Positions 48,270-63,710 of a DNA stretch of 64,000 nt are shown here, piece by piece; the stretch's first letter is position 1; each line of letters begins with the position of its first letter. Location of the stretch: the NCBI GenBank assembly GCA_963931925.1, contig OZ007570.1, positions 51,573,436-51,637,435 of the forward strand. Direction: 5' to 3'. The position numbers and the translations under genes were made by a program. Under the pieces are notes generated by a model, which searched no databases, was not told the DNA's origin, and saw only the letters and a list, made by a program, of their open reading frames with translations. Source of the stretch: Onchidella celtica (lineage: Eukaryota > Mollusca > Gastropoda > Systellommatophora > Onchidiidae).

Positions 48270-51200
48270 GCTCCTCGCTAGGCCCCGCTGGCTGGCTTGC
48301 TGGCTGTTTGCGCTGAACGCTGTGCCTGCCAGGCAGCTGAAGGCGCATGCGCAACTGAACGCCCCTCAGAAAACGGACACATTTATTTTTTGCCATTTCC
48401 AATTGTCATATCACACCTTTACTCACGATGTGAGCAGCACACCGGCCGACAGAGCTACTACGGCTCCCTCCTTTGTCTAATCAAGCCCTTACAAATAATG
48501 TTTTATTTGAGAATAAAGGTCTGCTCAAGGGGTTTGATAGCACTGCTCACGGTTTCACGCCTACTTCTGCACTCACTTGCCAAACTTGCTGTGTATCACT
48601 AAATAGTGCCAGTGTAAGAAGCTGGAGACTACACAATGTCAGTTTCGGTCATTCAGGCCTTGACTTGTATCACTGGTTGATATGTCATTCTAAGGCCCAA
48701 GTCTTCATCTGTCCACACAGCTCTCTACATCTTACACGGCTAGGCTAAATTTCTAAGTCTAGATCTATCGATGTTTATAGGCTTCTAGTAGACGTATACT
48801 TACCAGCGAAATGTAAACTCTGATCCTTTCACTCGTATGTTGTTGCATTTATAAACATTGCGAGTGTGAACCAGCTTGATAATAGTTGAAAGCGCAAAAA
48901 CGAAGGTGAAAACGGAGGAAACGGTGTCAGGGTTGCAACCATATAGGCGACAGCAGACGCTTGCTCCAAACAATATGCCGAAAGTAATGCTCCACTGTGT
49001 ACACGTCTGTGGGCCAACTTCTAACTCCAGTGTGTAATTTAAGCTCTTTGGTTGCATTCCAAAACAGTAGCGCTAATGTGTAAAATAACTTTCATTGAAG
49101 TGGTTCGTTTATGTTGTTTATCAGCCTTGGCTGACCAAGTGGCTGGTTACACGACTCATTAAACCAGTGGTCTTGCATTTATCCGAACTTATCCAGCCTG
49201 CCTTTACGTGGACATGAAAACATCCTGTTTTCTGACTTCACTACCGAAAACGTTGTGTTAGTGTTCTCGATTCCCTTTGATGTAAAAAGAAAACATATTA
49301 CTACTATCGTATTGGTCTTCCTCGTTCCCTCCCCCATGTCTCAATGGACTCTTGACTCAAACAACACGTCTGAAATTGGTACGCCTTTGAATGCAGAGTT
49401 CTAGTGCCCTCTATAAGCTCTTTGGGGGGGGGGGGGTACGAACTTCCAGATAAAGTTTTAGGGGATGCCAGTTGAGATGAGGCTTATGTAAGCAGTGTCC
49501 ACCAAAACATAATTATGATCACCACTTTTTCTCTTGAAAACTGCACATAAAAGTCCTAAAAGAGGTTGCAGGAGAAGGTATAACTTGAAATGTCGGAGAA
49601 AATGCAGTTCATGTTACAAAAGCATACGATTAGCACAGCATACATCATGCCAAGGAAGTCAAAATTCGGCAAAAAGAAAAAGTTGTATGTTGCGAAGCCC
49701 TGCGTGAGAAATAAAACCCAAACGATACAAAGCAAACTAAAGAGAAGACAGAAAATACACAAAGCTGTGGTTTTTATGATATCATGCCAAGCAAACGCCG
49801 TCATTATAAAATACTACTGAAAAAAGCAAATAATTTTTTTAAAAACACAATAACTGCGAGACGGCAACTAAAAAGTGACAAAAAAAGTCACACAAATAAT
49901 ATACACAAACGAGCAGACATTATTAACTCAGAGGTTGATTATTTATAGGTCAACAAAAGAGGCTCAGGGCGCTCGGCGACGCAGCCGCGCGGAAAATGTA
50001 AACAAAGAAATACGAAGTTATTTTGACGTGAAACAAAAAACAAAACAAAAAATTATTTCATTCAAGTATTTTCGTAATTTTTATTGTTATTTCACATAAT
50101 AACCGTATTTTTGGATGAAAATAGCTCAGACATCTAATTTTTATCTCCGCACTTTTGAAGTCACCTTCTTGAAAAGAAGACGGGGCGTGTCCCATGTCAG
50201 CGGGTTGACACAGTCTGTTGTGACATAAAGGGATAAAACAAAGTATTTCACCATGATACTGCTTTATTAGCCAAATGAATAGTAAATAAATCATGTAACA
50301 CAAAGAAACCAACCCAGACTGCACATATTTTATTGTAAACACTCAGCGCATGGAACAAATGCGTTTTCTGCCCCTCTGAGTGTTTTCTGCCTTATAATTT
50401 TATTATGAACATTCGTTACCCCCCCCCCCCCCCCAAACCTTCTCTTTTTTGCCTCTACCAGGGGGAGTGCGCTCTTTCAAAATTGTAGGCCCATGCTAAT
50501 TGGCTCATCTCGCCTTCCCCTCTCTGTTTTGGCCTGGTCAAAGATGGGCAGCAAAAGTTTCGAAATCTTCAATATTTGAAATCTTTTCCATTTTTGTCAT
50601 CCGGGATGACTTAAAAAGGGGAAGGCAGGGGAGAGAACGACGATGGGTGGAAATGGTAGATGCATCTAACTGTGGTAGCAATCAGGCAATAGCAAAACTA
50701 ATTATATAATACAAAAAGAATGATGGCAGTTTCATAATAATGAACGTTATTTTCAGTTAGGACATAATACGTAAAAGAGGCTTTTTAAAAAAATAAATTC
50801 CAGACATCTACATGTATATCATACAGTTGCATTTGATTTCATGAGACGTTTTCCATAACAGTTCAAACATAATATGTTTAGACAATCTTGTTGTTAAAAT
50901 CAGTAAAGAACATTCCTCAAGAGCAATCATCATAGTTAGGCCTAATCAAGATCTATAACAACGTGTCTTCTACTAAAAGGATGATTTCATTTCAGGGCTT
51001 ATAAAACTTTCTGAGAAGATAAAAAGAAAAGGTTGCACGACCAGTTTAGATCAAGGAGCTGTGAAAATATTCATAGACTACAAAATTCAAACAAACCTGA
51101 AAGAAAAGTTAAAGCTCATGAAATCTATACTTAATATACTGATTCTGATTTTCATTCATAACGAACAGCTTGAAAGCAAATTGATCATAGATTATGATTC

Positions 51201-51280
51201 ATTTCAATTCAAACAAAATTCTCATATTTCAAATTCATGACTCTACAGTTGTCAGTTATTGGTCGTGATTGATGATATTA
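48270..51280. other. No gene recognised
   Basis: Three kilobases with only short open frames. It holds a G run at 49423-49437 and a C run at 50419-50434. Nothing supports a gene or complete repeat. Confidence 0.45.
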
Positions 51281-51285
51281 CTTGA

Positions 51286-52045
51286 TTATTGCATTTGGAG
51301 ACACGAGACATACAACAGCTGATTATAAAATCGATGATAATTTGCGCCAAAACGGATTTCAGTTCTTATAGATGTTGATATGTTGACAAATTTGCTGAAA
51401 GGTGCTGAAGCGACATCGATTTTGCTTTCCACCTTGCCTGTCAGAAGAACCTTCCATTCTGACGTCTGATCCAGTTTATAGTGAATTTCTCCAGATGGAG
51501 AATACTGGAGGGCCTGGCATTGGCCACAACTGGGATCGTCCACCTTGTTTCCTGGTTGAAACATCGTAAAAAGTTTCCCCAAAAACCATAATTATATTCC
51601 ATACACAGACCAACTTTGAAGAGGACAAGGTGTTGGCATGGCCCCTCAATGATGGGAATTCAGTTAGTGAGGACACTGTCATTAATTTTGGTCATTTTCG
51701 TCTGACCTAAAGAACGGACAGCATCGGCTTCCATCAATATACAGCTCTTCCCCAGGTATTTGTACAACGGCTTGGTTATTTGTGAGAACAAATCATAAAA
51801 GTCAATAGGACATCGCGATTCTGATATCTGCAGTCATCACTATAGATTATGGATGTGTCATAACTATCTAAGTGCCGGCTAAGATATTCAGCAACACGGG
51901 TGGCAATTTCACTGGCTGTCAGCCCACCAAGTCCTTTTTGCCTCAAGTAACCTGACACATCACCACTCGTTAAGTTATAAATATCAAAACGGTGAACGGT
52001 TTTAGCTTCATCTTTTTTCGGATGTTCAATTGTAAGTCAGTATCA
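51286..52045 (-). pseudogene. Transposase-like (DUF7869-like) relic
   Basis: Reading the minus strand from 52045, one frame gives KTVHRFDIYNLTSGDVSGYL, GLTASEIATRVAEYL and SIIYSDDCRYQNRD, ending at a stop at 51776. After a one-base shift the next frame gives KPLYKYLGKSCILMEADAVR. Further shifts give QPGNKVDDPSCGQC, LQYSPSGEIHYKL and a last HL.ELKSV block. The sequence YSDxCxxQNR, then a Y..KG..xMExDxVH-type motif, then a predicted beta segment, is the pattern of the multicopy DUF7869-type proteins of invertebrate transposons. Assignment is from memory of the pattern. At least two frameshifts make it non-functional. Confidence 0.5.
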
Positions 52046-52350
52046 CTAAGATTGCCTGACCCAAGATGCACACAAGTCACATAGTTATATTATCCTGTTA
52101 TGGAGTGAAAAAGGAAAGGTTCAGTTCCTCAAAGACAACTGAAAATATCCTTCTTGACACAACATTTTCATCATTATATCGTCGCCGTCCAGGAACAATG
52201 ATGTATGTCAAAAATCGGAAAAAAATGAAAATTTGATAGAGTATAGATTATTTCCCCGAGGATCGAATGGGCCAAGTTTCAGATCGATTTGATTACAAGT
52301 TTTTAAGATTTTAAGTATTGTCTTATTAAATTATGTTTTGGCCACAAAAA

Positions 52351-52445
52351 GTCGTCCACAAAAAATAACGCAAGTCGACATGCAACAGTCAGCGCAGCAT
52401 GACGACTAGTTACATGTCGACATAATATATAGTTTTCCCGGACGC
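52351..52445. repeat. Left subterminal palindrome
   Basis: Contains two GTCGAC sites 42 bp apart (52374 and 52416) as part of an imperfect hairpin whose arms are GTCGACATGCAACAGTC and GACTAGTTACATGTCGAC. CGTCC and GGACG bound the outside. Confidence 0.7.
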
Positions 52446-52575
52446 TTTGAAGCATTCTAAAAATAGCCCTAGAGTAGGCTACCGTGCCATACGACATCGT
52501 GACCTTCTCTTTCACTACACAATAGGTTATTTGGCCTGTTTCCTGTCCCTTTTTTGTTTTCCTGCATCTGAATTT

Positions 52576-52739
52576 AACCCCCAAGCCGCGGAACCTAGCC
52601 CCCAAACTGCAAAACCTAACCCCCAAGCTGCAGCACCCAATCCCGAAGCTGCAGCACCCAACCCCCAAGCTGCAGCACCCAACCCCCAAGCTGCAGCACC
52701 CAACCCCCAAGCTGCAGCACCCAACCCCCAAGCTGCAGC
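52576..52739. repeat. 21-bp minisatellite array 1
   Basis: About eight copies of CCCAAGCTGCAGCACCCAACC. The first two are diverged and the later ones nearly identical. Because 21 is divisible by 3, open frames run through it on both strands. Confidence 0.95.
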
Positions 52740-53585
52740 GGAAGCATGCCAGTTTGACACAGGCCCAGTTTGTCACAGGCCTGCACCAAGAGGACAGGGT
52801 CATGTCCGTCCACTCTTTGATGTTGTCTAACCACCTCTTTCTTTGTCGTCCTCGCTTGGCTTTTGAAGAGTTAAATGGTCTTAGATAATTTACACTGCAT
52901 GCGTTTTTGTATCAATGTTTGTATTTAAAGTATAAAAGACTGTAAATCTGATGTACAAAATGATGTACAATTACTTTTGTTTTATGTTGTCCTGCATATA
53001 AGAAATTAAGGTACCAGTTTAGTTGTTTTACTCTAGAATATTTTTGTATGCCTACATTAATTTGGGCCCTTCAATTTACTCTTCTCATTACTTCCAGTTG
53101 CAATGAACATGTTTTTCACACAAACAGTGTTGATCTGTATACAAACTTAAAAGAAGCATAATTATGTCTTGAAAGAAGACTCATGAAGAAGATCGCTTTG
53201 TTATTTCATTTAAGTATTTGAGTATTGATGACAGTCATAATTACAGCACTTTAAGACTGTAGTTGTAACTTAAGTTTTTTATTTTCCACCTTCAAATTGG
53301 TGGTGTAGAGATAGTCCCTCTAAAATGTCAATTCAGCTTGTGTTGTTCAATATTTCTTCCTTTTTGTATGCAAATCAAAGTAAATTACTCTGTAAAATTT
53401 GAACAATGAATGTCCTTTCGTTAAAAACAATTGTAAAATAAAATTCAATTCATGCAATCAATCAACCATTCATTTACTCTTTTTGAGAGTGTCAGTGATA
53501 ACTTCCATTATGCAGGGCACAGTCGAGGCGGGGTGGGCCTGTGACAAAATGGGCCTGTGACAAACTTCGCCTGTGACAAACTGGG

Positions 53586-53762
53586 CAGCCCCCAGCTGCA
53601 GCACCCAACCCCCAAGCTGCAGCACCCAACCCCCAAGCTGCAGCACCCAACCCCCAAGCTGCAGCACCCAACCCCCAAGCTGCAGCACCCAACCCCCAAG
53701 CTGCAGCACCCAACCCCCAAGCTGCAGCACCCAATCCCCAAGCTGCAGCACCCAATCCCCAC
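53586..53762. repeat. 21-bp minisatellite array 2
   Basis: About eight copies of the same unit in the same orientation as array 1, about 850 bp away. It is preceded by three copies of GCCTGTGACAAA-like 17-mers (53538-53583). Array 1 is followed by two copies of the reverse complement (52750-52781). Confidence 0.95.
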
Positions 53763-53964
53763 GGTGAAGAGCCTGACCCCCTTCCCCACGACGCAAACAT
53801 CCAAAAGTAGAAAACGGAAACGGGGAAAAAGCCAAAGAGCACATGAAAGAGCTACACAAGAACAGAATGTACAAGTTCCAGAGGAAAACTTGTGCGACAA
53901 CGGAAAGTCGGACGTGGCTGCAATGATACATGCAAAAGACAATGCCATGAGAAAGACAACGTAG
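53763..53964 (+). other. Open frame after array 2, coding status unclear
   Basis: A frame running out of the minisatellite continues for about 65 codons with a basic patch (KSRKRKRGKSQRAHERATQ) and an acidic or polar end. No domain recognised. It could be the remnant of an element-encoded protein or chance. Confidence 0.2.
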
Positions 53965-54368
53965 AACAACGGTAGGCTTATTATAAAATTCAATTGGTTT
54001 TTATTTCTTATTTTTAACTTTTCATAGCAATGGATGACACCTGACAAGTGAATAACTAAGATTGATCATTTAAACTTTTTTAACTGATCGGTTAAAACGT
54101 TGAGGACCATTCAAGCAGGATTTGAATTGTTTGTTTATTGCTTATTAACTAACAAATTTGTTTGCGTTATGTCTGATCTTTTTTATTACCGTTCAGTTTT
54201 ATTGTTGGGTTATTTATCGTTTTATTCAAGTTTATTGGACATTAACAAGACTCAATAAAAACTGGTTTAGATTAAAATTTTATTAATCTATTGCTGAAAA
54301 AATCGAGTAGGTACATAACACATTGCGCCATTAAATTTTTATAGCTCTACACTTGCTCTTGGTACTTT

Positions 54369-54460
54369 TCGTCCAGGAAAATTATTGTCTGTCGACTTAC
54401 CCTGGCTATCAAGCAGCGTTGCTTGATTGTGTGTCGACTTATATTAGTGTTCCCAGACGA
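54369..54460. repeat. Right subterminal palindrome
   Basis: Contains two GTCGAC sites, also 42 bp apart (54391 and 54433), and a perfect inner stem ATCAAGCA-GCGT-TGCTTGAT (54408-54427). Its sequence aligns with the reverse complement of the left palindrome. Confidence 0.75.
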
Positions 54461-54689
54461 AATAAAAAATCATATTGTTGTAAGTCTAATATCTCAAAAT
54501 TGAAAGAAAATGTAAAAATAACGCGGTAGTCATAATTATGGAGCATGAAATTACAAAAATGTTGATATAAATAGTGTGTCTGTACAACGTCTACAACCAA
54601 AATAAAACAGTTTTTTGCTTCTCCTGAAAAGTAGCGATTTTGACACACAACAATGTTCCTGGACGGCGACGATATTTCAGTAGTGATTC

Positions 54690-56440
54690 TTAAACACATT
54701 GTAAACCTCTCTTCTTTGTAACGCCAGCTTCTTGATAGAGCTTTTCATTGTAGCACTAAAATAGTGCCAAGGCACCTTCGGCAGAGAGACTAATAACTCT
54801 ACAGTGCTTTTCCTGAGCTTCAGCTCTTAGTTAGTTCATCTGAACTGCATGTTTTTGAAGTAGATTTTTTTGTGTGCCAGCCTTGGCCGAGGAGGCTCAA
54901 CTGACCAACTGCTGGTATTGCTAAGAAAAACTTTGCACGTGCTTGAGGACACCCCATGTGCACATGGCACATAATACTCTTTGACTCTCTAGAGTCTTAA
55001 ACATACCCTGCTTTCAGCAATATCACAACATCAACCAAGCTTTATGTAAAAAAAAATCTGTTCTAATCCCAGGTCAAATTTCTCCCCCTTTGCCTCTTGC
55101 ATGTCTTGGTGAAGCTACCCAGTTCTCTTTCCCTAGATTTCTTTTCTTGCTTGTCATCCCATGAATTTCTGGAATTTGCTGCTCTCCAGCTTCAAATCTG
55201 ATTAAAACAATACTTTCTACAACTTTCTACCACAGGTGTTAGATAATTATCCTCCTCCTGTTCGTCAATACTAATTTGCGAAACTATGTGCGCAAGATGA
55301 ACAAAAAGACTTGCCCGAAACTTTTCCTTGTTTCACCACATCATTAAAAATAAAAGAATAATAAAGGTTATCATGCTATGACTCAGCCTGTTCTTTGACA
55401 GATGTGATGTGTTACTCTATCTTCTCTCCACTGGTATTGTGAACAGCTGGCAGCTTCTCGTTTTGAAAAACAATAATAGAATAATTAGTAATTGAAGGTA
55501 ATAGAAGGCTTGGCATACGATCAGTCACCCAAGACAAAAGCACACCCTGTATCGGCGATAAAAATTGTAATGACTCCATGCGTGAGGACACAAGGACTGC
55601 AAACAAATTCTTTTTGACATCATCTGTCGCCCGATCGGCTTCAGGGGTTTAACACAAAGTGCATGAGAGACAGGAGATTGAATTAGCAAATAAAGTAAAA
55701 CTGTGATATTTCTGGAATACAAGGTATAATTAGCCGACCAACGATATTTAATATAAAAGGATAAAGCCACGTGAAGGAGCGCAGTAGCTTGAAAGTTGGC
55801 AGAAAGTACAAGGCCATACGGGTGAAGACAACGACAGGAAATCTGTACAGAGGTATGTATATATGCTTAGCCTGCCTGCCAAAATAACATGCAATTCTTT
55901 TGTAAAATGAGCTTAAGTTTCTTATTCCTGTTTTGCATCGATATTGCTTTCCTCAGTGTTCCATTCCTATGCTTATTGCACTTCTTTTATATTCCGCCAG
56001 AAATATATTTGGAGGTTATAAGTTTGTAACATATCGCATGTAAGAAATCAACTTTAACTTTCCCAAATTTCTTTGTTTTTTTCTTTGTTGTCCAATGTCC
56101 GGGAGTTGGAATTTGAAATGTAATCACCAGCAAAGAAGGAAACAAAATGTGTATTTGATTGCTACATCATCGATCATTAAAGTGTGCTGTTTTCAACCGG
56201 TAAATGTTTTTGCAGAGGAGCGATTTCACACCAGGTATGCGTGCTTTGCCATTATAATTGACCATGTGAAATTCACATAAAAATTAAAGAGTTTGAGGTG
56301 GAAATCCTTATTTCATACATTCCGGCTCTATAAAGATTCGGATCATTGTGACATTTGGTACACACATTGTGCAAGTTTCTCTGAACAAAACGCCGGTAAT
56401 AAGTATCAGTTTTCATCAAAAGTGCTATTAAGTTTTTTTT
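54690..56440. other. No gene recognised
   Basis: Short open frames only, AT-rich, no clear repeat. Confidence 0.45.
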
Positions 56441-56444
56441 AAAA

Positions 56445-56765
56445 TCATGCCATGATTGTCACCGCAAGAGCGACGACTAGGGGTTTGAAGGCCCAGGATC
56501 GGAATGGCCACCAGGGAAGTTGCAAGGCATTTAGATTGTCACCAGCGAGTTCGGGCGACAGGAACCACCACTGACCTCCAGCTCCAGGCCTGGTCATTCC
56601 CGTGCAATGACACCTGCACAAGATCGCCAGATAAGACTGTCACATTTATGGAATCGCTTCGAGGCGGGAGCCCGGACAGCGGCTCAAGCTCCTGGAACTC
56701 GGTTACTTGTCGGCGCACATATTGTATGTCATGAGTCGATTAGTTATAAATTCCCTCATATCAAG
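56445..56765 (+). mobile_element. Second Tc1/mariner-like transposase relic
   Basis: One frame encodes MATREVARHLDCHQ.VRATGTT, a first HTH. After a shift near 56575 another frame encodes SRPGHSRAMTPAQDRQIRLS, HLWNRFEAGARTAAQAPGT and a degraded VGAHIV segment. This is the order HTH, GRPR-like link, second HTH of Tc1-like transposases. It differs from the copy at 14.4 kb. No DDE domain or inverted repeats were recognised. Confidence 0.7.
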
Positions 56766-56769
56766 TTAA

Positions 56770-58530
56770 ACAACTTAGTGGGTTCAATAGGATGGTATAC
56801 GCTGAGCGGCAAGGGAGAGATACTACGAGGTGCTATTGTTTGTGCACTCAGCTGACCTGTAGGCTAATGTAATCGGGGGAGCGGGGGTGAAGAAGAAAGA
56901 CATGTATATTACGTCAGCTGTTTCCTAGTAACTAGATGGAGGTGGCGCTTTTGTGACGTCATGCTGCATCACAAGCAGACCGTTGACTAGCAAGACTGTG
57001 GAGGTAGATGCAGCAGTAAAAAAGGGTGCATCGGAGACCATTTAAAATTAGCATAGAAGAATTGAAATAAACTTAAAGAATGGGAGGAAATCCATCATTA
57101 GAACAAAAATATGAGGCTACAATGAAAAGGGACGCCTAGAATTAGTAATAAAGAGGGTTGCATTCCCGGTTGCTACAGAAAAAAAAAAAAAGAAGAACAA
57201 CAGCCACAGAATCAAACCTTACAAAGCATAAAGGGTGTTTATCTGCATAAGCTGCCAAAGTGCAGATTTCCTGCTAACAACCGACCGAGCTACCAAACAT
57301 TACATATCGTAATATTTTTCATTCTTTAACGCCGAACGCAGTGCCTGCACATTTGCGTTCAAAGTAAGTAGATTTTACCGAGCTGTGGGGCTGGGAATGC
57401 CTTTTCTGTTTAAACCTTCTCTCACTCAGTTCCTCTTGTTACCTTCCCCTCACGTGTACGAACGTCATAGAGTGTTTTTGTTTTGTTCTTCCAACACCTA
57501 AGATGGCCGGTGGATCAGCTGGCGATTGTAACTTCGAGATATGTCCAAGCGGTTAAAATCCCTGCTGGTTGCATTGCAGTTGACTGTTATGACATTAGTG
57601 GAAAGGATGGATCCAAGCTGGTCAGATTCCCTACCATCCATGTAAACAAGGGAAAGGAAGTGAAATAATTGACTGAATGTCTCCCATGTGCATGTACACA
57701 TATGCCATTGCTTACTGTAGTGAACTAATTTTAGCTCGCCGCCGGTTGGTTTGCGACGCCTCAAGTGCTCGCAGTGCAAATCAGCTAACGAATCAAAATC
57801 AGTGCTACTATCGCCATGGTTTTGTGTCGGTCCTTACAACAAAGATGGCCGATAGGCGCCATGGGCCTATATTCGTGAACATTTGTGAAATAATCAAGTT
57901 ACACTGAAATAAGTACGTCTTTCCCAAATAAAACGAAACCAAAAGGAATCAGTAAGGTGGTTGCAAGCAGAACGGAACAGCGAAATCAGACTAAAGTAAA
58001 AAAAAACAACAAAAAAACCCATAACTGAACTGTGTGAAACACAAACAAAGTGACATGTGACATTCATCTTGAACAGGAAAACGATTGGTGAATACATCTT
58101 TTAACGTTTATTAGTTTCCAGGATAAGTTTGTCTTGGTTTTGTTCTGTTCTCTTCACCTGTCACACAGAATTATCTATCTGAAGAATGAAATTTCATTTG
58201 GGATACTTGCTCTTACTGCCGTACAAAGGAAAAAGACTGTATGTACCAATTTAAGTCAAATAGACCTTTTACGCCCTTTGTTGAATAAAATCTGTACCTT
58301 TCTTTCTGGGCAATAATTCTCTTTCGTATTTGTGAGACTTTCTTCTGGACAACCCAATATAGAAATTGAGCAAAGGATGACAGGGCGCTCAACGTGAAAA
58401 CGTTTTTGTGTGTGTGATTTTGTGTGCGTGTATGCGTGCGTTGGGTGTGTGTGTGTGTGCGGGTGCGTTGTGTGTGTGCTCACCTTCTTAAGATTTGGGG
58501 TCAAACTGTAGTTTTCCATAGCACAGCAGT
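56770..58530. other. No confirmed gene
   Basis: Contains a possible THAP-domain fragment (57525-57668) and a GT-rich patch (58408-58478). Otherwise unremarkable. Confidence 0.4.
57525..57668 (+). pseudogene. Possible THAP zinc-finger fragment
   Basis: A frame encodes PAGCIAVDCYDISGKDGSKL followed by VRFPT. The C-x4-C, then a polar stretch and RFP, resembles the start of a THAP domain, common in transposon-derived proteins. The later Cys/His ligands are not seen before the stop at about 57666. Confidence 0.25.
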
Positions 58531-58534
58531 GAAG

Positions 58535-59198
58535 CCGGAACAGAGTAGCCGAAAGACTAGCCAGGACAATGTAGCAGGAACAGTGTAGACCCAGCACTGT
58601 AGCTGAAACAGTGTATCCGGAACAATGTATCCAAAAGACAAGCCAGGACAGTGTAGCAGGTACAGTGTAGACCCAGCACTGTAGCTGAAACTGTATCCGG
58701 AACAATGTAGCCAAAAGTCTAGCCAGAACAGTGTAGACCCAGCATTGTAGCTGAAACAGTGTATCCGGAACAATGTAGCCAAAAGACAAGCCAGGACAGT
58801 GTAGCAACACTGTAGCTGAAACAGTGGATCCGGAACAGCGTAGCCAAAAGACTAGCCAGGACAGTGTAGCAGGTACAGTGTAGACCCAGCGCTTTAGCTG
58901 AAACAGTGTATCCGGAACAATGTAGCCAAAAGACTAGCCAGGACAGTGTAGCAGGCACAGTGTAGACCCAGCACTGTAGCTGAAACAGTGTATCCGGAAC
59001 AGCGTAGCCAAAAGACTAGCCAGGACAGTGTAGCAGGTACAGTGTAGACCCAGCACTGTAGCTGAAACAGTGTATCCGGAACAATGTAGCCAAAAGACTA
59101 GCCAGGACAGTGTAGCAGGTACAGTGTAGACCCAGCACTGTAGCTGAAACAGTGTATCCGGAATAATGTAGCTGAAACAGTGTAGCGGTAGCAGCGTA
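58535..59198. repeat. 82-bp minisatellite
   Basis: About eight units. The segment TAGCAGGTACAGTGTAGACC recurs at 58867, 58949 (one base changed), 59031 and 59113, exactly 82 bp apart. Within the unit, CAGTGTAG and CTGTAGCTG words recur, suggesting growth from a shorter repeat. Units near 58680-58800 are deleted internally. It ends about 150 bp before the first coding exon of the hyaluronidase gene. Confidence 0.95.
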
Positions 59199-59343
59199 GC
59201 AGGAAAGCTGGTCCAGTTTTCGTTTTGTATTGTTTTATTGTGTTTTTTTGTGTCTTGTTATAACGCTTTCTGATGATAATGGAAGAAAAATAATTATAAT
59301 ATTTTTGTATGTATTTTATATAAAGATATTATAGTTTTTGCAG

Positions 59344-63253
<3,910 letters not shown>

Positions 63254-63379
63254 GTAAGCACCCCTTCCTTATTCTCTGGATAGTCTATGGTTTCGAAACA
63301 TTAGAGCATGTATCCACCTGATACGCGGTGCCGTACATATCTGGATATGGCAAACTATAGGATAACAATTTTTCAAACT

Positions 63380-63710
<331 letters not shown>

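Larger units (their letters stand above)
52176..54676. mobile_element. 2.5-kb inverted-repeat element, family unknown
   Basis: The left end (52176-52216) starts ATATCGTCGCCGTCCAGGAA and continues ACAATGATGTATGTCAAAAA. The right end (54634-54676) is its imperfect reverse complement over about 40 bp. Inside each end lies a palindromic module (52351-52445 and 54369-54460), again in inverted orientation to each other. Further in are two 21-bp minisatellite arrays. No transposase was recognised inside, so it would be non-autonomous. The transposase-like relic at 51286-52045 ends only 130 bp to the left but outside the inverted repeats. Confidence 0.6.

Noticed and set aside
52303..52830. Open frames with heptapeptide repeats through the 21-bp array
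   Set aside because: The unit length is divisible by three, so all frames stay open; the frames used differ between the two arrays, which argues against a conserved protein.
58256..58958. Cys/Leu/Trp-rich minus-strand frames
   Set aside because: Artefacts of the 82-bp minisatellite; no signal peptide or conserved domain.
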